Shown here: positions 10,001-17,325 of the stretch, one piece after another | How the letters are laid out: the number at the start of each line of letters is the position of its first letter | Numbering within the stretch: position 1 is the stretch's first letter | Assembly: GCF_030646615.1 (NCBI RefSeq) | Contig: NZ_JAUSLG010000088.1 | Span: forward strand, 1 to 56,511 | DNA: 56,511 bases | From: Phenylobacterium sp. | Lineage (GTDB): Bacteria > Pseudomonadota > Alphaproteobacteria > Caulobacterales > Caulobacteraceae | Direction of reading: 5' to 3' | Notes under the pieces: generated by a model | Database searches by the model: none | Seen by the model: only the letters and a program-made list of their open reading frames with translations | What the model was told of the DNA's origin: nothing | Position numbers and translations under genes: made by a program

Positions 10001-10853
10001 GGCGCACGCCTATGGGGACGAGGCCGACGGCGGCGCCGCCGACGGCCAGGCCTTCGCGGAGAATCTGGACACGGTGGACGCGGCGGTCTTCAGCCGCAGC
10101 TCCAACGTCTTCGGCCTCCTCGACACCCCCATGCCGGCCGCCTACCTGGGAGGCCTCAACATGGCGGTTCGCCATCAGTCTGGCCGGCGGATTGAAACCT
10201 ATATCAGCCAGCTCGCCTCCCCCGAGCAGGCGCGCGTGGAGCCCATCGCCCAGGCCCTGGGGCGGGAGATGCGCAGCCGCTATCTCAATCCCAACTGGAT
10301 CGCCGGCATGCAGGCCGACGGCTACAACGGCGCGCGCTACCTGGCCGGCTTCACCGAGCACCTGCTGCTTTGGGACGTGACCACCCCTGACCTCGTCACG
10401 GACCAGGAGTGGGAGGCGGTTCGCGACGTCTATGTGCGCGACCGCTACAATCTGGGACTGGCCGAGTACTTCGCCCGCGAGAATCCGGCGGCGGGCCGCA
10501 AGCTGATCGAGACCCTGCTGGAAGCCGCCGATCGCGGTCACTGGCAGGCCGATGCGGCCACCCTCGCCGAGCTTCGTCAGCGGATATCGTCCCCCTCGCC
10601 AGGCACGGCGCGCGATGCGGCGGCCGGCGCCGCCCCGGGCGATCGCGATCCCACCCCGGCCGCACCGTCCGGATCGTCAGCCGCCCGGCCAACGCCGCCT
10701 GCGCCGCCGCTCCAGGGGGTGCTTATGGAGGAGGTGCGAATGACGACAGGTCAGGTCCGGCCGGTCGCCCCGCCAATCCTGGCCTACTGGCCGCTCCTGG
10801 GGGCGCTTGCCATGATGCTGGCCGGGGGGCTCATCTGGCGGCCGCGCTGGTGA
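7077..10853 (+). CDS. CobN/HmuS-like chelatase-family protein, exported and membrane-anchored
   Basis: 1258 residues, the size of CobN, the large subunit of aerobic cobaltochelatase. Unlike CobN it begins with a signal peptide (MRAWLVFACALVLGLFSSG...AEA) and ends in a hydrophobic helix (PPILAYWPLLGALAMMLAGG) plus a short basic tail, so the bulk should lie in the periplasm. CobN-like signatures include FSRSSNVFGLLDTPMPAAYLGG and PNWIAGMQADGYNGA. No CobS or CobT is present, so cobalamin synthesis is unlikely. Bacteroidetes HmuS, a CobN-like protein in haem loci, is the closest analogue I know. It is translationally coupled to DUF2149 (ATGA). Removal of a metal from an imported tetrapyrrole is a plausible but unproved role. 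Confidence 0.87.
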   Translation: MRAWLVFACALVLGLFSSGAEAADGAPRPRIAIVSIELAQSPNLALAAAQARAEQVEVDLFGLGGGLIPSVGEADLSSYDLVLIEGVGPQLAQFAQIIEAAKGETKVLVVNGERWIQGNVPPASLPDLQAYWTNATTENYARLLDYLMARVLGAQVAAAAPIIYPETAFYHPQAEGPFSDLAAYEAWASGRLADAAARPRIGVVFYRSLVLGENARVIDALIAEVERQGGLPLPLWRKDSAESLQVLAPPGSAGVDAIILCSNWIDYQDHAAGVRAAQALNAPLLNCTNDYSRTPQEWERAHGGFAPGRSGQLAMSELQGLVEPMMVGARTIGADGTAVIEPIDHQIRWRTARAMAWARLSRLENREKHILIPYFSEGRSEADVGSDPDSYLDAQGTLIALLNRLKAEGYDVGDAPLPDKAELSRLMAAYGSNSPTAAALETRARAGLMASIPETDYLAWWATMPAEARQAVEAQWGPPPGDVMVTTDADGRRVIAFPLLRFGKVALAPHPIWGMQEARGLASEGALTPHHQYVAFYMWAQKVWRADAFLPLFTQLSLMPGKQEGPSSTDWIGLLIGAMPHIQPTPLQANGGVANKRRANAVLIGFMPELAQAGLAPDLAQLKSDLAAADSDPDLQAEVRAKAAGLGVDRVLALDPARAPWSALAEALKRHLDEIDRAPITQGGHVLGEAPELETAARMAHAMAADAPDAPSLDQVRALARGEAVDPAADTAAQVKTYLDRIALAGREMDAVMAALSGGYVDPGPNADAIRNPDALPGGRNPYTLDPRGLPTPQAWAIGSRLADEMVQAYAETHGAPPRKAAFVLWSGETVQNEGVLESQILRLLGTRPVWNGKGQVIDVELEAPGALGRGRIDVLVTTSGTYRDHFGDKLALMHKAVALAAAADEPDNMVRRNAAETTRRLVADGVPVEVAQARALRRIFSTAPGAYSPATEFAIDQEPRWTDQALADLYARRLAHAYGDEADGGAADGQAFAENLDTVDAAVFSRSSNVFGLLDTPMPAAYLGGLNMAVRHQSGRRIETYISQLASPEQARVEPIAQALGREMRSRYLNPNWIAGMQADGYNGARYLAGFTEHLLLWDVTTPDLVTDQEWEAVRDVYVRDRYNLGLAEYFARENPAAGRKLIETLLEAADRGHWQADAATLAELRQRISSPSPGTARDAAAGAAPGDRDPTPAAPSGSSAARPTPPAPPLQGVLMEEVRMTTGQVRPVAPPILAYWPLLGALAMMLAGGLIWRPRW

Positions 10854-10865
10854 GGCGGCGGAGGG

Positions 10866-11456
10866 TTAGGCCAGCACCGCCCAGGCCACCAGGCCGATGG
10901 CGGTCAGGCCCACGCTCAGGGCGGCCAGGACGACCACCCCGTCACGGGCCGTCAGCCCCAGTCCGAATACCGTGATGGTCGCCGCCGGAATGGCGGTGGA
11001 AAACGGGATGAGCTCCAGGGGCGGGGTCAGAACCCCGACCAGGATGCACACCAGGGCGACGCCCTTGCGTCCCGCGCCCTCGGTCATGACCGCGATGCGC
11101 GGCCGGATCAGGCGATCGAGGAACTGGGCGGGCCGGCGGGCGCTGCGGGCGCCCTTTTCGAGGCTGGCGCTCTTGACCTTGAGTCGGAGCAGCCAGCGCG
11201 GCAGCCACACGGTTTCGCACCCCACCAGCATCTGGCCGGCGATCAGGACGACGGTGAAGGCCAGCAGGGTCGGCACGCCGGGCACGGCGCTGACCGGCGT
11301 CATGGTGATCAGGCCGGCCATGAACAGTAAAGGCCCATAGGCGCGCCCGCCGATGGCGTCGCGCACCTCTTCCAGACTGACCTTGCCATCCGAAGCCGCC
11401 GCGGTGTCGCAGACACAGAGGATGACATCGTCGAGGCTGCGTGGACTGTCAGGCAT
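10866..11456 (-). CDS. ExoD-family membrane protein
   Basis: 196 residues from the ATG at 11456, chosen over 11480 because a GGAG lies 6 bases before it. The family signature GGRAYGPLLFMAGLITMTPVSAVPGVPT and three to four hydrophobic segments place it with ExoD, named for an exopolysaccharide defect in Sinorhizobium. Its molecular role is unclear. It converges with the CobN-like gene, with 12 bases between the stops. Confidence 0.85.
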   Translation of the reverse strand: MPDSPRSLDDVILCVCDTAAASDGKVSLEEVRDAIGGRAYGPLLFMAGLITMTPVSAVPGVPTLLAFTVVLIAGQMLVGCETVWLPRWLLRLKVKSASLEKGARSARRPAQFLDRLIRPRIAVMTEGAGRKGVALVCILVGVLTPPLELIPFSTAIPAATITVFGLGLTARDGVVVLAALSVGLTAIGLVAWAVLA

Positions 11457-11517
11457 GGCGGCTCCGGGGGCGTGGCCCATAAACGCCCCGGGCCGCCATT
11501 GGCGCCGCGGCGGCGCC

Positions 11518-12708
11518 CTAGAAAGCGTTCTCGCCGGTGATGGCGCGGCCCAGGATCAGGGCGTGGACATCGTGGGCGCCTTCATAGGTGTTGACGGTCT
11601 CGAGGTTCGCCGCGTGGCGCATCACGTGGTACTCGCCGCTGATGCCGTTGCCCCCGTGGATGTCGCGGGCCTCCCGGGCGATGGCCAGGGCCTTGCCGCA
11701 GTTGTTGCGCTTCATCAGGCTGATGGCCTCGGGCACCCAGGCGCCCTGGTCGATCAGCCGGCCCAGCGCCAGGGCGCCTTCGAAGCCGAGCGCGATCTCG
11801 GTCTGCATGTCGGCCAGCTTCTTCTGGACCAGCTGGCGGGCGGCGAGCGGCTTGCCGAACACCTGGCGGCTCGACACATAGTCGCGGCTGGCGTGCAGGC
11901 AGAATTCCGCCGCCCCCATGGCGCCCCAGGCGATGCCGTAGCGGGCCTTGTTCAGGCAGGAGAAGGGCCCGCGCAGGCCGGTGACGCCGGGCAGCATGTG
12001 GTCCTCGGGCACGAAGACGTCGGAGAGCGCGATCTCCCCGGTGACCGAGGCGCGCAGGGAGAGCTTGTTGTTGATCTTGGGCGTGGTCAGGCCCTCGGAG
12101 CCGCGGTCCACCAGGAAGCCGCGGATCACCCCGTCGAGCTTGGCCCAGACCAGGGCCACATCGCTGATCGGGCTGTTGGTGATCCACATCTTGGCGCCGT
12201 TCAGCACGAAGCCGCCATCGACCTTCTTGGCCACCGTGCGCATGGAGGCTGGATCGGAGCCGCCATCGGCCTCGGTCAGGCCAAAGCAGCCGATGATCTC
12301 GCCCCGCGCCATGCCGGGCAGGTACTTCTGTTTCTGGGCCTCGGAGCCGAAGGCGAAGATCGGATACATGACCAGCGACGACTGCACGCTCATGGCCGAG
12401 CGATAGCCGGAATCCACCGCCTCGATCTCCCGGGCGATCAGGCCATAGGCCACGTGGTTGACGCCGGCGCCGCCGTATTCTTCGGGGATGGTGGCCCCCA
12501 GGAAGCCCAGGGCGCCCATCTCGCTCATGATATCGCGATCGAAGCGTTCCTCGGCATAGGCCGAGACCACCCGCGGCAGGAGTTTGTCCCGCGCATAGGC
12601 CCTGGCCGCCTCCCAGATCATCCGCTCGTCTTCTGAAAGCCGCGAGACGAGATCCAGCGGATCCTCCCAGCGGAAGGTCTTTGGGGTCTCACCGGAATCG
12701 AGCGCCAT
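11518..12708 (-). CDS. gcdH: glutaryl-CoA dehydrogenase
   Basis: 396 residues of the acyl-CoA dehydrogenase family. Glutaryl-CoA dehydrogenase oxidises and decarboxylates glutaryl-CoA to crotonyl-CoA in lysine and tryptophan breakdown, using FAD. Seen are the FAD/substrate motif [24 protein letters not shown] and the active-site Glu (about 376) in [20 protein letters not shown], the C-terminal position used by this subfamily. AAGGAGG precedes the ATG. It has no catabolic partners beside it. Confidence 0.92.
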   Translation of the reverse strand: MALDSGETPKTFRWEDPLDLVSRLSEDERMIWEAARAYARDKLLPRVVSAYAEERFDRDIMSEMGALGFLGATIPEEYGGAGVNHVAYGLIAREIEAVDSGYRSAMSVQSSLVMYPIFAFGSEAQKQKYLPGMARGEIIGCFGLTEADGGSDPASMRTVAKKVDGGFVLNGAKMWITNSPISDVALVWAKLDGVIRGFLVDRGSEGLTTPKINNKLSLRASVTGEIALSDVFVPEDHMLPGVTGLRGPFSCLNKARYGIAWGAMGAAEFCLHASRDYVSSRQVFGKPLAARQLVQKKLADMQTEIALGFEGALALGRLIDQGAWVPEAISLMKRNNCGKALAIAREARDIHGGNGISGEYHVMRHAANLETVNTYEGAHDVHALILGRAITGENAF

Positions 12709-12824
12709 GGCGGGCCTCCTTGATCTGCGACGTCTGAAATCTGAGCCTGGGTTATGAACCCAATTCCATGGGTTTTACAGTCGGGTTTGCGTGCGGGCAG
12801 GTCCGCCCTTGACGACCCGAACCC

Positions 12825-12936
12825 AAAAAAAGGCCCCGCCCAGGCGGGGAGCCGGGCGGGGCGAAGGCTTGGCGGGGAGGAAACGCCAAGGGGGGCGATC
12901 CAGGAGGTCCGCAGGGGCATGCGGACTCTCCAGTTG
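12825..12936 (-). ncRNA. candidate small RNA with anti-Shine-Dalgarno loops
   Basis: Read leftward, the gap holds three consecutive hairpins: GTCCGC/GCGGAC (12926-12921 with 12912-12907) around a C-rich loop; CTTGGCG/CGCCAAG (12890-12884 with 12874-12868) around TTTCCTCCC; and a terminator, GCCCCGCCC/GGGCGGGGC (12862-12854 with 12841-12833), followed by seven T. CTCCTGG lies between the first two. No leftward open gene lies upstream to use the terminator. Exposed CCTCC loops are typical of alphaproteobacterial anti-SD small RNAs. The 5' end is estimated from a weak TTGCGC-17-TAAGAA promoter. Confidence 0.65.
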
Positions 12937-12988
12937 CGAATAATTCTTAGGAGATGCGTCGCCATCGCGCAATGAGAATAATTCGCAA
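12934..12988. promoter_or_regulatory. paired inverted Fur-type boxes
   Basis: TTGCGAATAATTCT (12934-12947) and AGAATAATTCGCAA (12975-12988) are inverted copies with one mismatch, and each is itself a near-palindrome around AATnATT. This resembles alphaproteobacterial Fur-family boxes (TGCGAATnATTCGCA). They flank or overlap the presumed promoter of the leftward small RNA and precede the rightward gene at 13054. Which regulator binds is not shown. Confidence 0.55.
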
Positions 12989-13053
12989 GAAGGCGCGGTA
13001 TCGAAAATGAGACCGCCACGCAACCTGGGGCCTTGATCTGGGTTTCAGACTCC

Positions 13054-13284
13054 ATGGATCCCGCTCACGCCCCGGCCGCCGCTCTGCCTCAGGCTTCCCT
13101 GGGGGTCGTCCTCTGGGTGGCGATTTTCGCCTTTTTCGCCGGTTTCACCGGATATCTGGCGGTTCAGCTGGGGCCTCACGGCCGGGCCGAGCAGTTCAGT
13201 CTGGAGGTCCGCGGCGACGCCTATGCGACGCCGGCCCGGCTGGCGCCGCCGTCTGAGCCCTGGGCGTTCGAAAAGGCGATCTGA
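13054..13284 (+). CDS. small single-pass membrane protein, unknown
   Basis: 76 residues with one hydrophobic segment (about 16-37) and a polar C-terminal part predicted to lie outside the membrane. No family recognised. A TTG at 13033 is an alternative start; neither has a strong ribosome site. It lies just behind the paired Fur-type boxes and 53 bases before chpT, so it may share chpT's transcript. Confidence 0.55.
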   Translation: MDPAHAPAAALPQASLGVVLWVAIFAFFAGFTGYLAVQLGPHGRAEQFSLEVRGDAYATPARLAPPSEPWAFEKAI

Positions 13285-13337
13285 GCCGCCGCTTTTCCTG
13301 TTCAGCCCAGGCCAAATCACGCCAGTCTCACCAGGCG

Positions 13338-14024
13338 ATGACAGACGCCCTCATACCCCTCGATCCCGAACCGGTCGCCTTAGAGGCTTCACCGGGCGCG
13401 GCGCAGATCGCCGCCTATCTGGCGGCGCGGATGTGCCACGACTTCATCAGCCCCGTCAGCGCCATCGTTTCCGGCCTCGATCTGCTGGAAGACCCCGACG
13501 CCCAGGATATGCGCGAAGACGCCCTGGGCCTGATCGCGGCTTCGGGGCGAAAGCTGGCTGAGATGCTGGCCTTCACCCGCGTGGCGTTCGGCGCCTCGGC
13601 CTCAGCCGAAACCTTCGATCCCCGGGACCTGGAAGCCCTGGCCCAGGGCATTTTCCGGTATCAGCGGGCCGAGCTGGAATGGGCCGTCGAGGCGCCGACC
13701 CTCGACAAGGCCGCCGCCCGCACAGCCCTGAACCTCGCCCAACTGGCCGGCGCGGCGCTGCCCCTGGGGGGCAAGGCCCGCCTGCAGGCGGTTCACGACG
13801 GCGGGGGCACTGTGATCGCTGTGGAGGCGGTCGGTCCCAAGGCGCGCCTGCGTCCTGACATCGCCGCGGGCCTGGCGGGCGAGAAGCTGCCCGACGGCAT
13901 GATGCATGGTCACTGGGTGCAGGCCTATTATGTCCACCTCTTCGTGGCCGAGGCCTCTGGCCGGGTGTTCGCCGAGGCCGACGATGAAAAGGTCACCTTC
14001 GCCGCGACCCTGCCCGCCGGCTGA
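13338..14024 (+). CDS. chpT: histidine phosphotransferase ChpT
   Basis: 228 residues. ChpT carries phosphate from the hybrid kinase CckA to CtrA and CpdR in the cell-cycle phosphorelay. The phosphorylated His is visible at about 34 in ARMCHDFISPVSAIVSGLDLLED, followed by the helical dimerisation hairpin and a degenerate ATPase-like domain to the end. The motifs FTRVAFGASASAE and GPKARLRPD match Caulobacter ChpT closely. The same order of neighbours (CheY-like, CheR-like, then the stress-response genes) is known in C. crescentus. Confidence 0.95.
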   Translation: MTDALIPLDPEPVALEASPGAAQIAAYLAARMCHDFISPVSAIVSGLDLLEDPDAQDMREDALGLIAASGRKLAEMLAFTRVAFGASASAETFDPRDLEALAQGIFRYQRAELEWAVEAPTLDKAAARTALNLAQLAGAALPLGGKARLQAVHDGGGTVIAVEAVGPKARLRPDIAAGLAGEKLPDGMMHGHWVQAYYVHLFVAEASGRVFAEADDEKVTFAATLPAG

Positions 14025-14129
14025 GCCCGCCCCCCAAATCGGGCGCTCCGCCGGGGCGTTCTCCCAAAACCATACGGCTCCTTAACCAGCAGGGCGCGAC
14101 AACTTGGCTCTCAAGTTGGGAGTGTTCCG

Positions 14130-14495
14130 TTGAGGACTTGCCTCATCGTCGATGACAGTCGGGTGATCCGGAAGGTCGCCCGCAGGATCCTGGAGGATCT
14201 CGGCTTCGACATAGCCGAGGCCGCAGATGGCGCCGAGGCCTTGGCCTGGTGCCGCACCGCCATGCCCGACGTGGTCCTGCTCGACTGGAACATGCCGGTC
14301 ATGAACGGGCTGGAATTCCTGCGCGGCCTGCGGATGGAGCCCGGCGGCGGGGCGCCGAAGGTGGTCTTCTGCACGGTCGAGAACGAGGTCGCCGCTATCC
14401 GCGAAGCGCTCGACAGCGGGGCGGACGAATACATCATGAAGCCCTTCGACAGCGAGATCATGGCGGCCAAGTTCGCCCAGGCAGGCCTGGTATGA
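14130..14495 (+). CDS. CheY-like single-domain response regulator
   Basis: 121 residues, a receiver domain only. The acidic pair Asp8-Asp9, phospho-acceptor Asp52 (LLDWNMPVMNG), Thr in VVFCTVEN and Lys in YIMKPF are all present, so it should be phosphorylatable. The start is a TTG at 14130 with GGGAG just upstream; the next ATG would remove the conserved first strand. It overlaps the CheR-like gene by ATGA. The output is unknown; motility or coupling to ChpT is possible from context. Confidence 0.9.
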   Translation: MRTCLIVDDSRVIRKVARRILEDLGFDIAEAADGAEALAWCRTAMPDVVLLDWNMPVMNGLEFLRGLRMEPGGGAPKVVFCTVENEVAAIREALDSGADEYIMKPFDSEIMAAKFAQAGLV

Positions 14496-15316
14496 GGCCG
14501 GAGGATCGTGATCTCGTCGCCCAGCTCTGCGCCGCCCGTTCAGGCCAGAGGGTGGACCCAGCGAAGGACTATCTGCTGGAGACCCGGCTGGGCCCCGTGG
14601 CGCGCCGCGAAGGTTTCGAGAGCATCGCCGACCTGATCTCTGGTCTGCGGACGCGCCGGGAAGACCGGCTGATCTGGGCCATCGTGGAGGCCATGGCGGC
14701 GGGCGACACCAGCTTCTTCCGCGATCAGACGCCCTTCAACCTCTTCCGCGATGAGCTGGCGCCGGCGCTGTCCCGACTGCGCGCCGACCAGCCCATCCGT
14801 ATATGGAGCGCAGCCTGCGCCACCGGCCAGGAGGTGCACTCCCTGGCCATGCTGGTGGACGAGATGGCCGGCGAGCATCCTGGGGCCCAGTTTGAGATCT
14901 TCGGCTCCGACCTGTCGGAGCGCGCCCTGGAAAAGGCCCAGAGCGGCCTCTACACCCAGTTCGAGGTGCAGCGGGGCCTGCCGATCCGCAGTCTGATCCG
15001 GCACTTCGACAAGATCGACGACGCCTGGGTGATCTCGCCCCGTATCCGCCAGGCCATCCGCTGGCGCCGTCTGAACCTGATCGGCGACCTGTCGCGGGTG
15101 CGGGGCTTCGACGTGATCTTCTGTCGCCACGTGCTTGAGGCGATGATCGAACCGGCTCAGCAGCGGGTGATCGAGAACCTGACGGCGGCGCTGAGCCCCG
15201 GCGGCTATCTGATCGTGGACGCCAACGAGGCCCAGGTGCTCGACGCCCAGGGCCTTAAGGCCGGGGCGCACGCCGGAGTCTTCCAGACCTCAGCGAACGC
15301 TCGGGTCGCAGCCTGA
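14492..15316 (+). CDS. CheR-type protein-glutamate methyltransferase
   Basis: 274 residues. CheR enzymes methylate chemoreceptor glutamates with S-adenosylmethionine. An N-terminal helical domain is followed by the methyltransferase core with DTSFFRD, IRIWSAACATGQEVHSLAM (SAM binding), FGSDLSERALEKAQSGLY and FDVIFCRHVL. It is coupled to the CheY-like gene by a 4-base overlap. There are no chemoreceptors or CheA nearby, so it may act in a dedicated regulatory pathway. Confidence 0.9.
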   Translation: MRPEDRDLVAQLCAARSGQRVDPAKDYLLETRLGPVARREGFESIADLISGLRTRREDRLIWAIVEAMAAGDTSFFRDQTPFNLFRDELAPALSRLRADQPIRIWSAACATGQEVHSLAMLVDEMAGEHPGAQFEIFGSDLSERALEKAQSGLYTQFEVQRGLPIRSLIRHFDKIDDAWVISPRIRQAIRWRRLNLIGDLSRVRGFDVIFCRHVLEAMIEPAQQRVIENLTAALSPGGYLIVDANEAQVLDAQGLKAGAHAGVFQTSANARVAA

Positions 15317-15321
15317 TCCCC

Positions 15322-15356
15322 AAAAGAAACCCCGCCGCGGCGTTTGCCGGGCGGGG
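15322..15356 (-). terminator. terminator of the entericidin-like gene
   Basis: Read leftward: CCCCGCC paired with GGCGGGG around an inner CGGC/GCCG hairpin, then TTTCTTTTG. It lies 53 bases past the stop of the small lipoprotein and faces the end of the CheR-like gene. Confidence 0.75.
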
Positions 15357-15408
15357 CTTCTGGTCTGAAACCTGGCGCAGAGGCACAGCCTCGCGCGAAG
15401 GTGTTTTC

Positions 15409-15546
15409 TTAGTTCTTGGCGTCTTCAGCGGTGCGGGTCACAGCGTCGCCCGCCGCGCCCACATCCTGACCGGCGCCGGAGATGGTGTTGCAGGCGGTCA
15501 GGCCGAGGCTGGCGGTCAGGGCGGCGAGAAGGAAAATCTTGCGCAT
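15409..15546 (-). CDS. entericidin-like small lipoprotein
   Basis: 45 residues: the signal MRKIFLLAALTASLGLTAC gives a lipidated Cys19, followed by a Gly/Ala-rich tail with the NTISGAGQDVGAAGDAV motif of the entericidin A/B family. These are small envelope lipoproteins induced by stress. The ATG at 15546 is preceded by GGAG. An EcfG-type promoter lies about 45 bases upstream, inside the end of phyK, so it is probably part of the general stress regulon. Confidence 0.88.
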   Translation of the reverse strand: MRKIFLLAALTASLGLTACNTISGAGQDVGAAGDAVTRTAEDAKN

Positions 15547-15588
15547 CTTGGGGGGCTCCATTGTGAGGCTTGTCTGCGTCGGTGATCC

Positions 15589-15613
15589 AACGTTCAAGCT
15601 GCGGCATGGTTCC
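15589..15613 (-). promoter_or_regulatory. EcfG-type promoter of the entericidin-like gene
   Basis: Leftward GGAAC (15613-15609), 16 bases, CGTT (15592-15589): an exact match to the EcfG/SigT consensus. It overlaps the 3' end of phyK. Confidence 0.8.
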
Positions 15614-17306
15614 GCTCCGGCGCTTCGAAAGCATCGGTCGGGGGAGTCGGGAAGACAAGCCGCACGGTGACCCCTCCGGCGGCGTTCCTCAACACTTCGG
15701 CGTGGCCCCGCAGCTGCCGGGCGAAGGCGGTCATCAGGGTGCGGCCGACGCCAGTCCCGGCCAGGGCCTGGTCTGTGGCCACCCCATCGTCGGCGATTTC
15801 CAGCACCGCCTCGCCGTCGGCCGTTCGGAAATCGACACTGAGCAGCCCACCCCGCTCTGCAAAGGCGTGCTTCTGGGCGTTGGTGATCGCCTCGACGGCG
15901 AACAGGGCCAGGGGCGCCAGGCGATCCGGGTCGATCATCAGGGTGTCGGCGTGGAGCTCAGTGCGGACCGTGGGGCCGCGCATGGACTCGCCGGCCACCA
16001 GCTGGGCGGTGAGTTCTTCCAGGAAGGGGCGAAGATCGACCCGCTTGAGGTCGGGCCCCTGGTAGAGGGCGCGGTAGACCAGGGCCAGGGCTGAGATCCG
16101 CTGGCGGGTGTCGGACATCGCCGCGCGGGCTCCGGGATCGGAGAGGGCCCTCTGCTGCATGCTCAGCAGGCTGGAAATGACCTGGAGGTTGTTCTTCACC
16201 CGGTGGAGGATCTCGCGCAGCAGCGTGTCCTTCTGGGCCAGCGATTCCCGCAGGGAGGCGTCGCGCCCGACGATGGCGTCGGCCATGTCCTCCAGCGTTT
16301 CGGCGAGGTCCCGAATCTCGGCCGGCATGTCCTCAGCCCGCGCCGGACGGACGGTCAGCCGGCCACGGGCATAGAGGGCGGCGATCCGCTGCAGATAGAT
16401 CAGCCACCTCACCACCACCCGATCGGCGGCGATATAGACGGTGACCAGCACGACGGCGAAGGTCACTAGCGGCAGGACAAGCCCGGTCAGGGGATTCAGC
16501 CGCGCCCACGAGAACAGGCCTGGGGACCGGGCCGACAGCATGACGTACAGGCTCTCGCCCACCAGGGGCGCGGCGATGTGGACCCGTCGCTCGCCCCCGG
16601 CCGGGGCGTACCAGACATAGGATCCGCTCGCCCGGGTGCGCCTCAGCCAGTCGTCCGGAGGGGGCGCGAAGGCGGCGGCGTCGGTCATGCTGAGATAGCG
16701 GCCGGCATTGTCCACCAGGGCGACCTCGGCGCCCTCGGGCAGGGCCGAGGCGGCGCTGCCGGGCTGAAGGCTGGACAGCGCGATGACGGCGGCCAGGGCG
16801 CCGTCGAACTCCCCGGCGGCTGTGCGCGCGGGCACGGCGGCCACCAGGGCGGGCTGGTCGGAATAGCTCACGCCCGGGTCGCGGGTGATGATCATGTCGT
16901 CTGCGGTGCGTAGCTGTTCGAACCAGGGCCGCGCGCCGCGGCCAGGATCGCTCGGCACGGTTCCGGACGCACAGGCCACCCGGCCGTTGCGATCGAAACG
17001 GATCAGATTGTCATAACCGGGGATACGCCCGGTCACCTCGGCCAGACGTTGGGCGCAGGAAAATCCCACCGATCCGGGCGCCAGGGTCTCGAGCAGGATA
17101 TCGGCCGACTCCATCCGCGCGCGGGCGTCGGCGGCGCTGCGCTGGGCCGCAGAGCCCAGGCTCTCGCGCAGGAGTTCGGCCTCGCGATTGAAGGCGACGG
17201 CGGTCTGTACAGCCCCCAGCATCAGGACGGGCAGCAGCGCCGCAGCCATGGCTGCGATCAGCCGCACCCGAATGGTGCTGAGGGAAGCCCATGGATCAGT
17301 GTTCAC
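15594..17306 (-). CDS. phyK: general stress response sensor histidine kinase PhyK
   Basis: 570 residues from the GTG at 17306, chosen because it clears the ecfG stop by 19 bases; an upstream ATG at 17405 would overlap ecfG by 80. There is a membrane segment near the N-terminus, an extracytoplasmic sensor region of about 250 residues, a second membrane segment near 290, a HAMP-like linker, then a HisKA_2 domain with LREILHRVKNNLQVISSLL (His at about 368) and an ATPase domain. PhyK phosphorylates PhyR in response to stress. Its place directly behind nepR-ecfG matches the C. crescentus locus. Confidence 0.92.
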   Translation of the reverse strand: MNTDPWASLSTIRVRLIAAMAAALLPVLMLGAVQTAVAFNREAELLRESLGSAAQRSAADARARMESADILLETLAPGSVGFSCAQRLAEVTGRIPGYDNLIRFDRNGRVACASGTVPSDPGRGARPWFEQLRTADDMIITRDPGVSYSDQPALVAAVPARTAAGEFDGALAAVIALSSLQPGSAASALPEGAEVALVDNAGRYLSMTDAAAFAPPPDDWLRRTRASGSYVWYAPAGGERRVHIAAPLVGESLYVMLSARSPGLFSWARLNPLTGLVLPLVTFAVVLVTVYIAADRVVVRWLIYLQRIAALYARGRLTVRPARAEDMPAEIRDLAETLEDMADAIVGRDASLRESLAQKDTLLREILHRVKNNLQVISSLLSMQQRALSDPGARAAMSDTRQRISALALVYRALYQGPDLKRVDLRPFLEELTAQLVAGESMRGPTVRTELHADTLMIDPDRLAPLALFAVEAITNAQKHAFAERGGLLSVDFRTADGEAVLEIADDGVATDQALAGTGVGRTLMTAFARQLRGHAEVLRNAAGGVTVRLVFPTPPTDAFEAPERNHAAA

Positions 17307-17325
17307 GGCGCCGCCCCCTGGGCGC

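Noticed and set aside
11353..12636. Rightward open frame of 427 codons opposite glutaryl-CoA dehydrogenase
   Set aside because: Antisense shadow of a complete enzyme gene.
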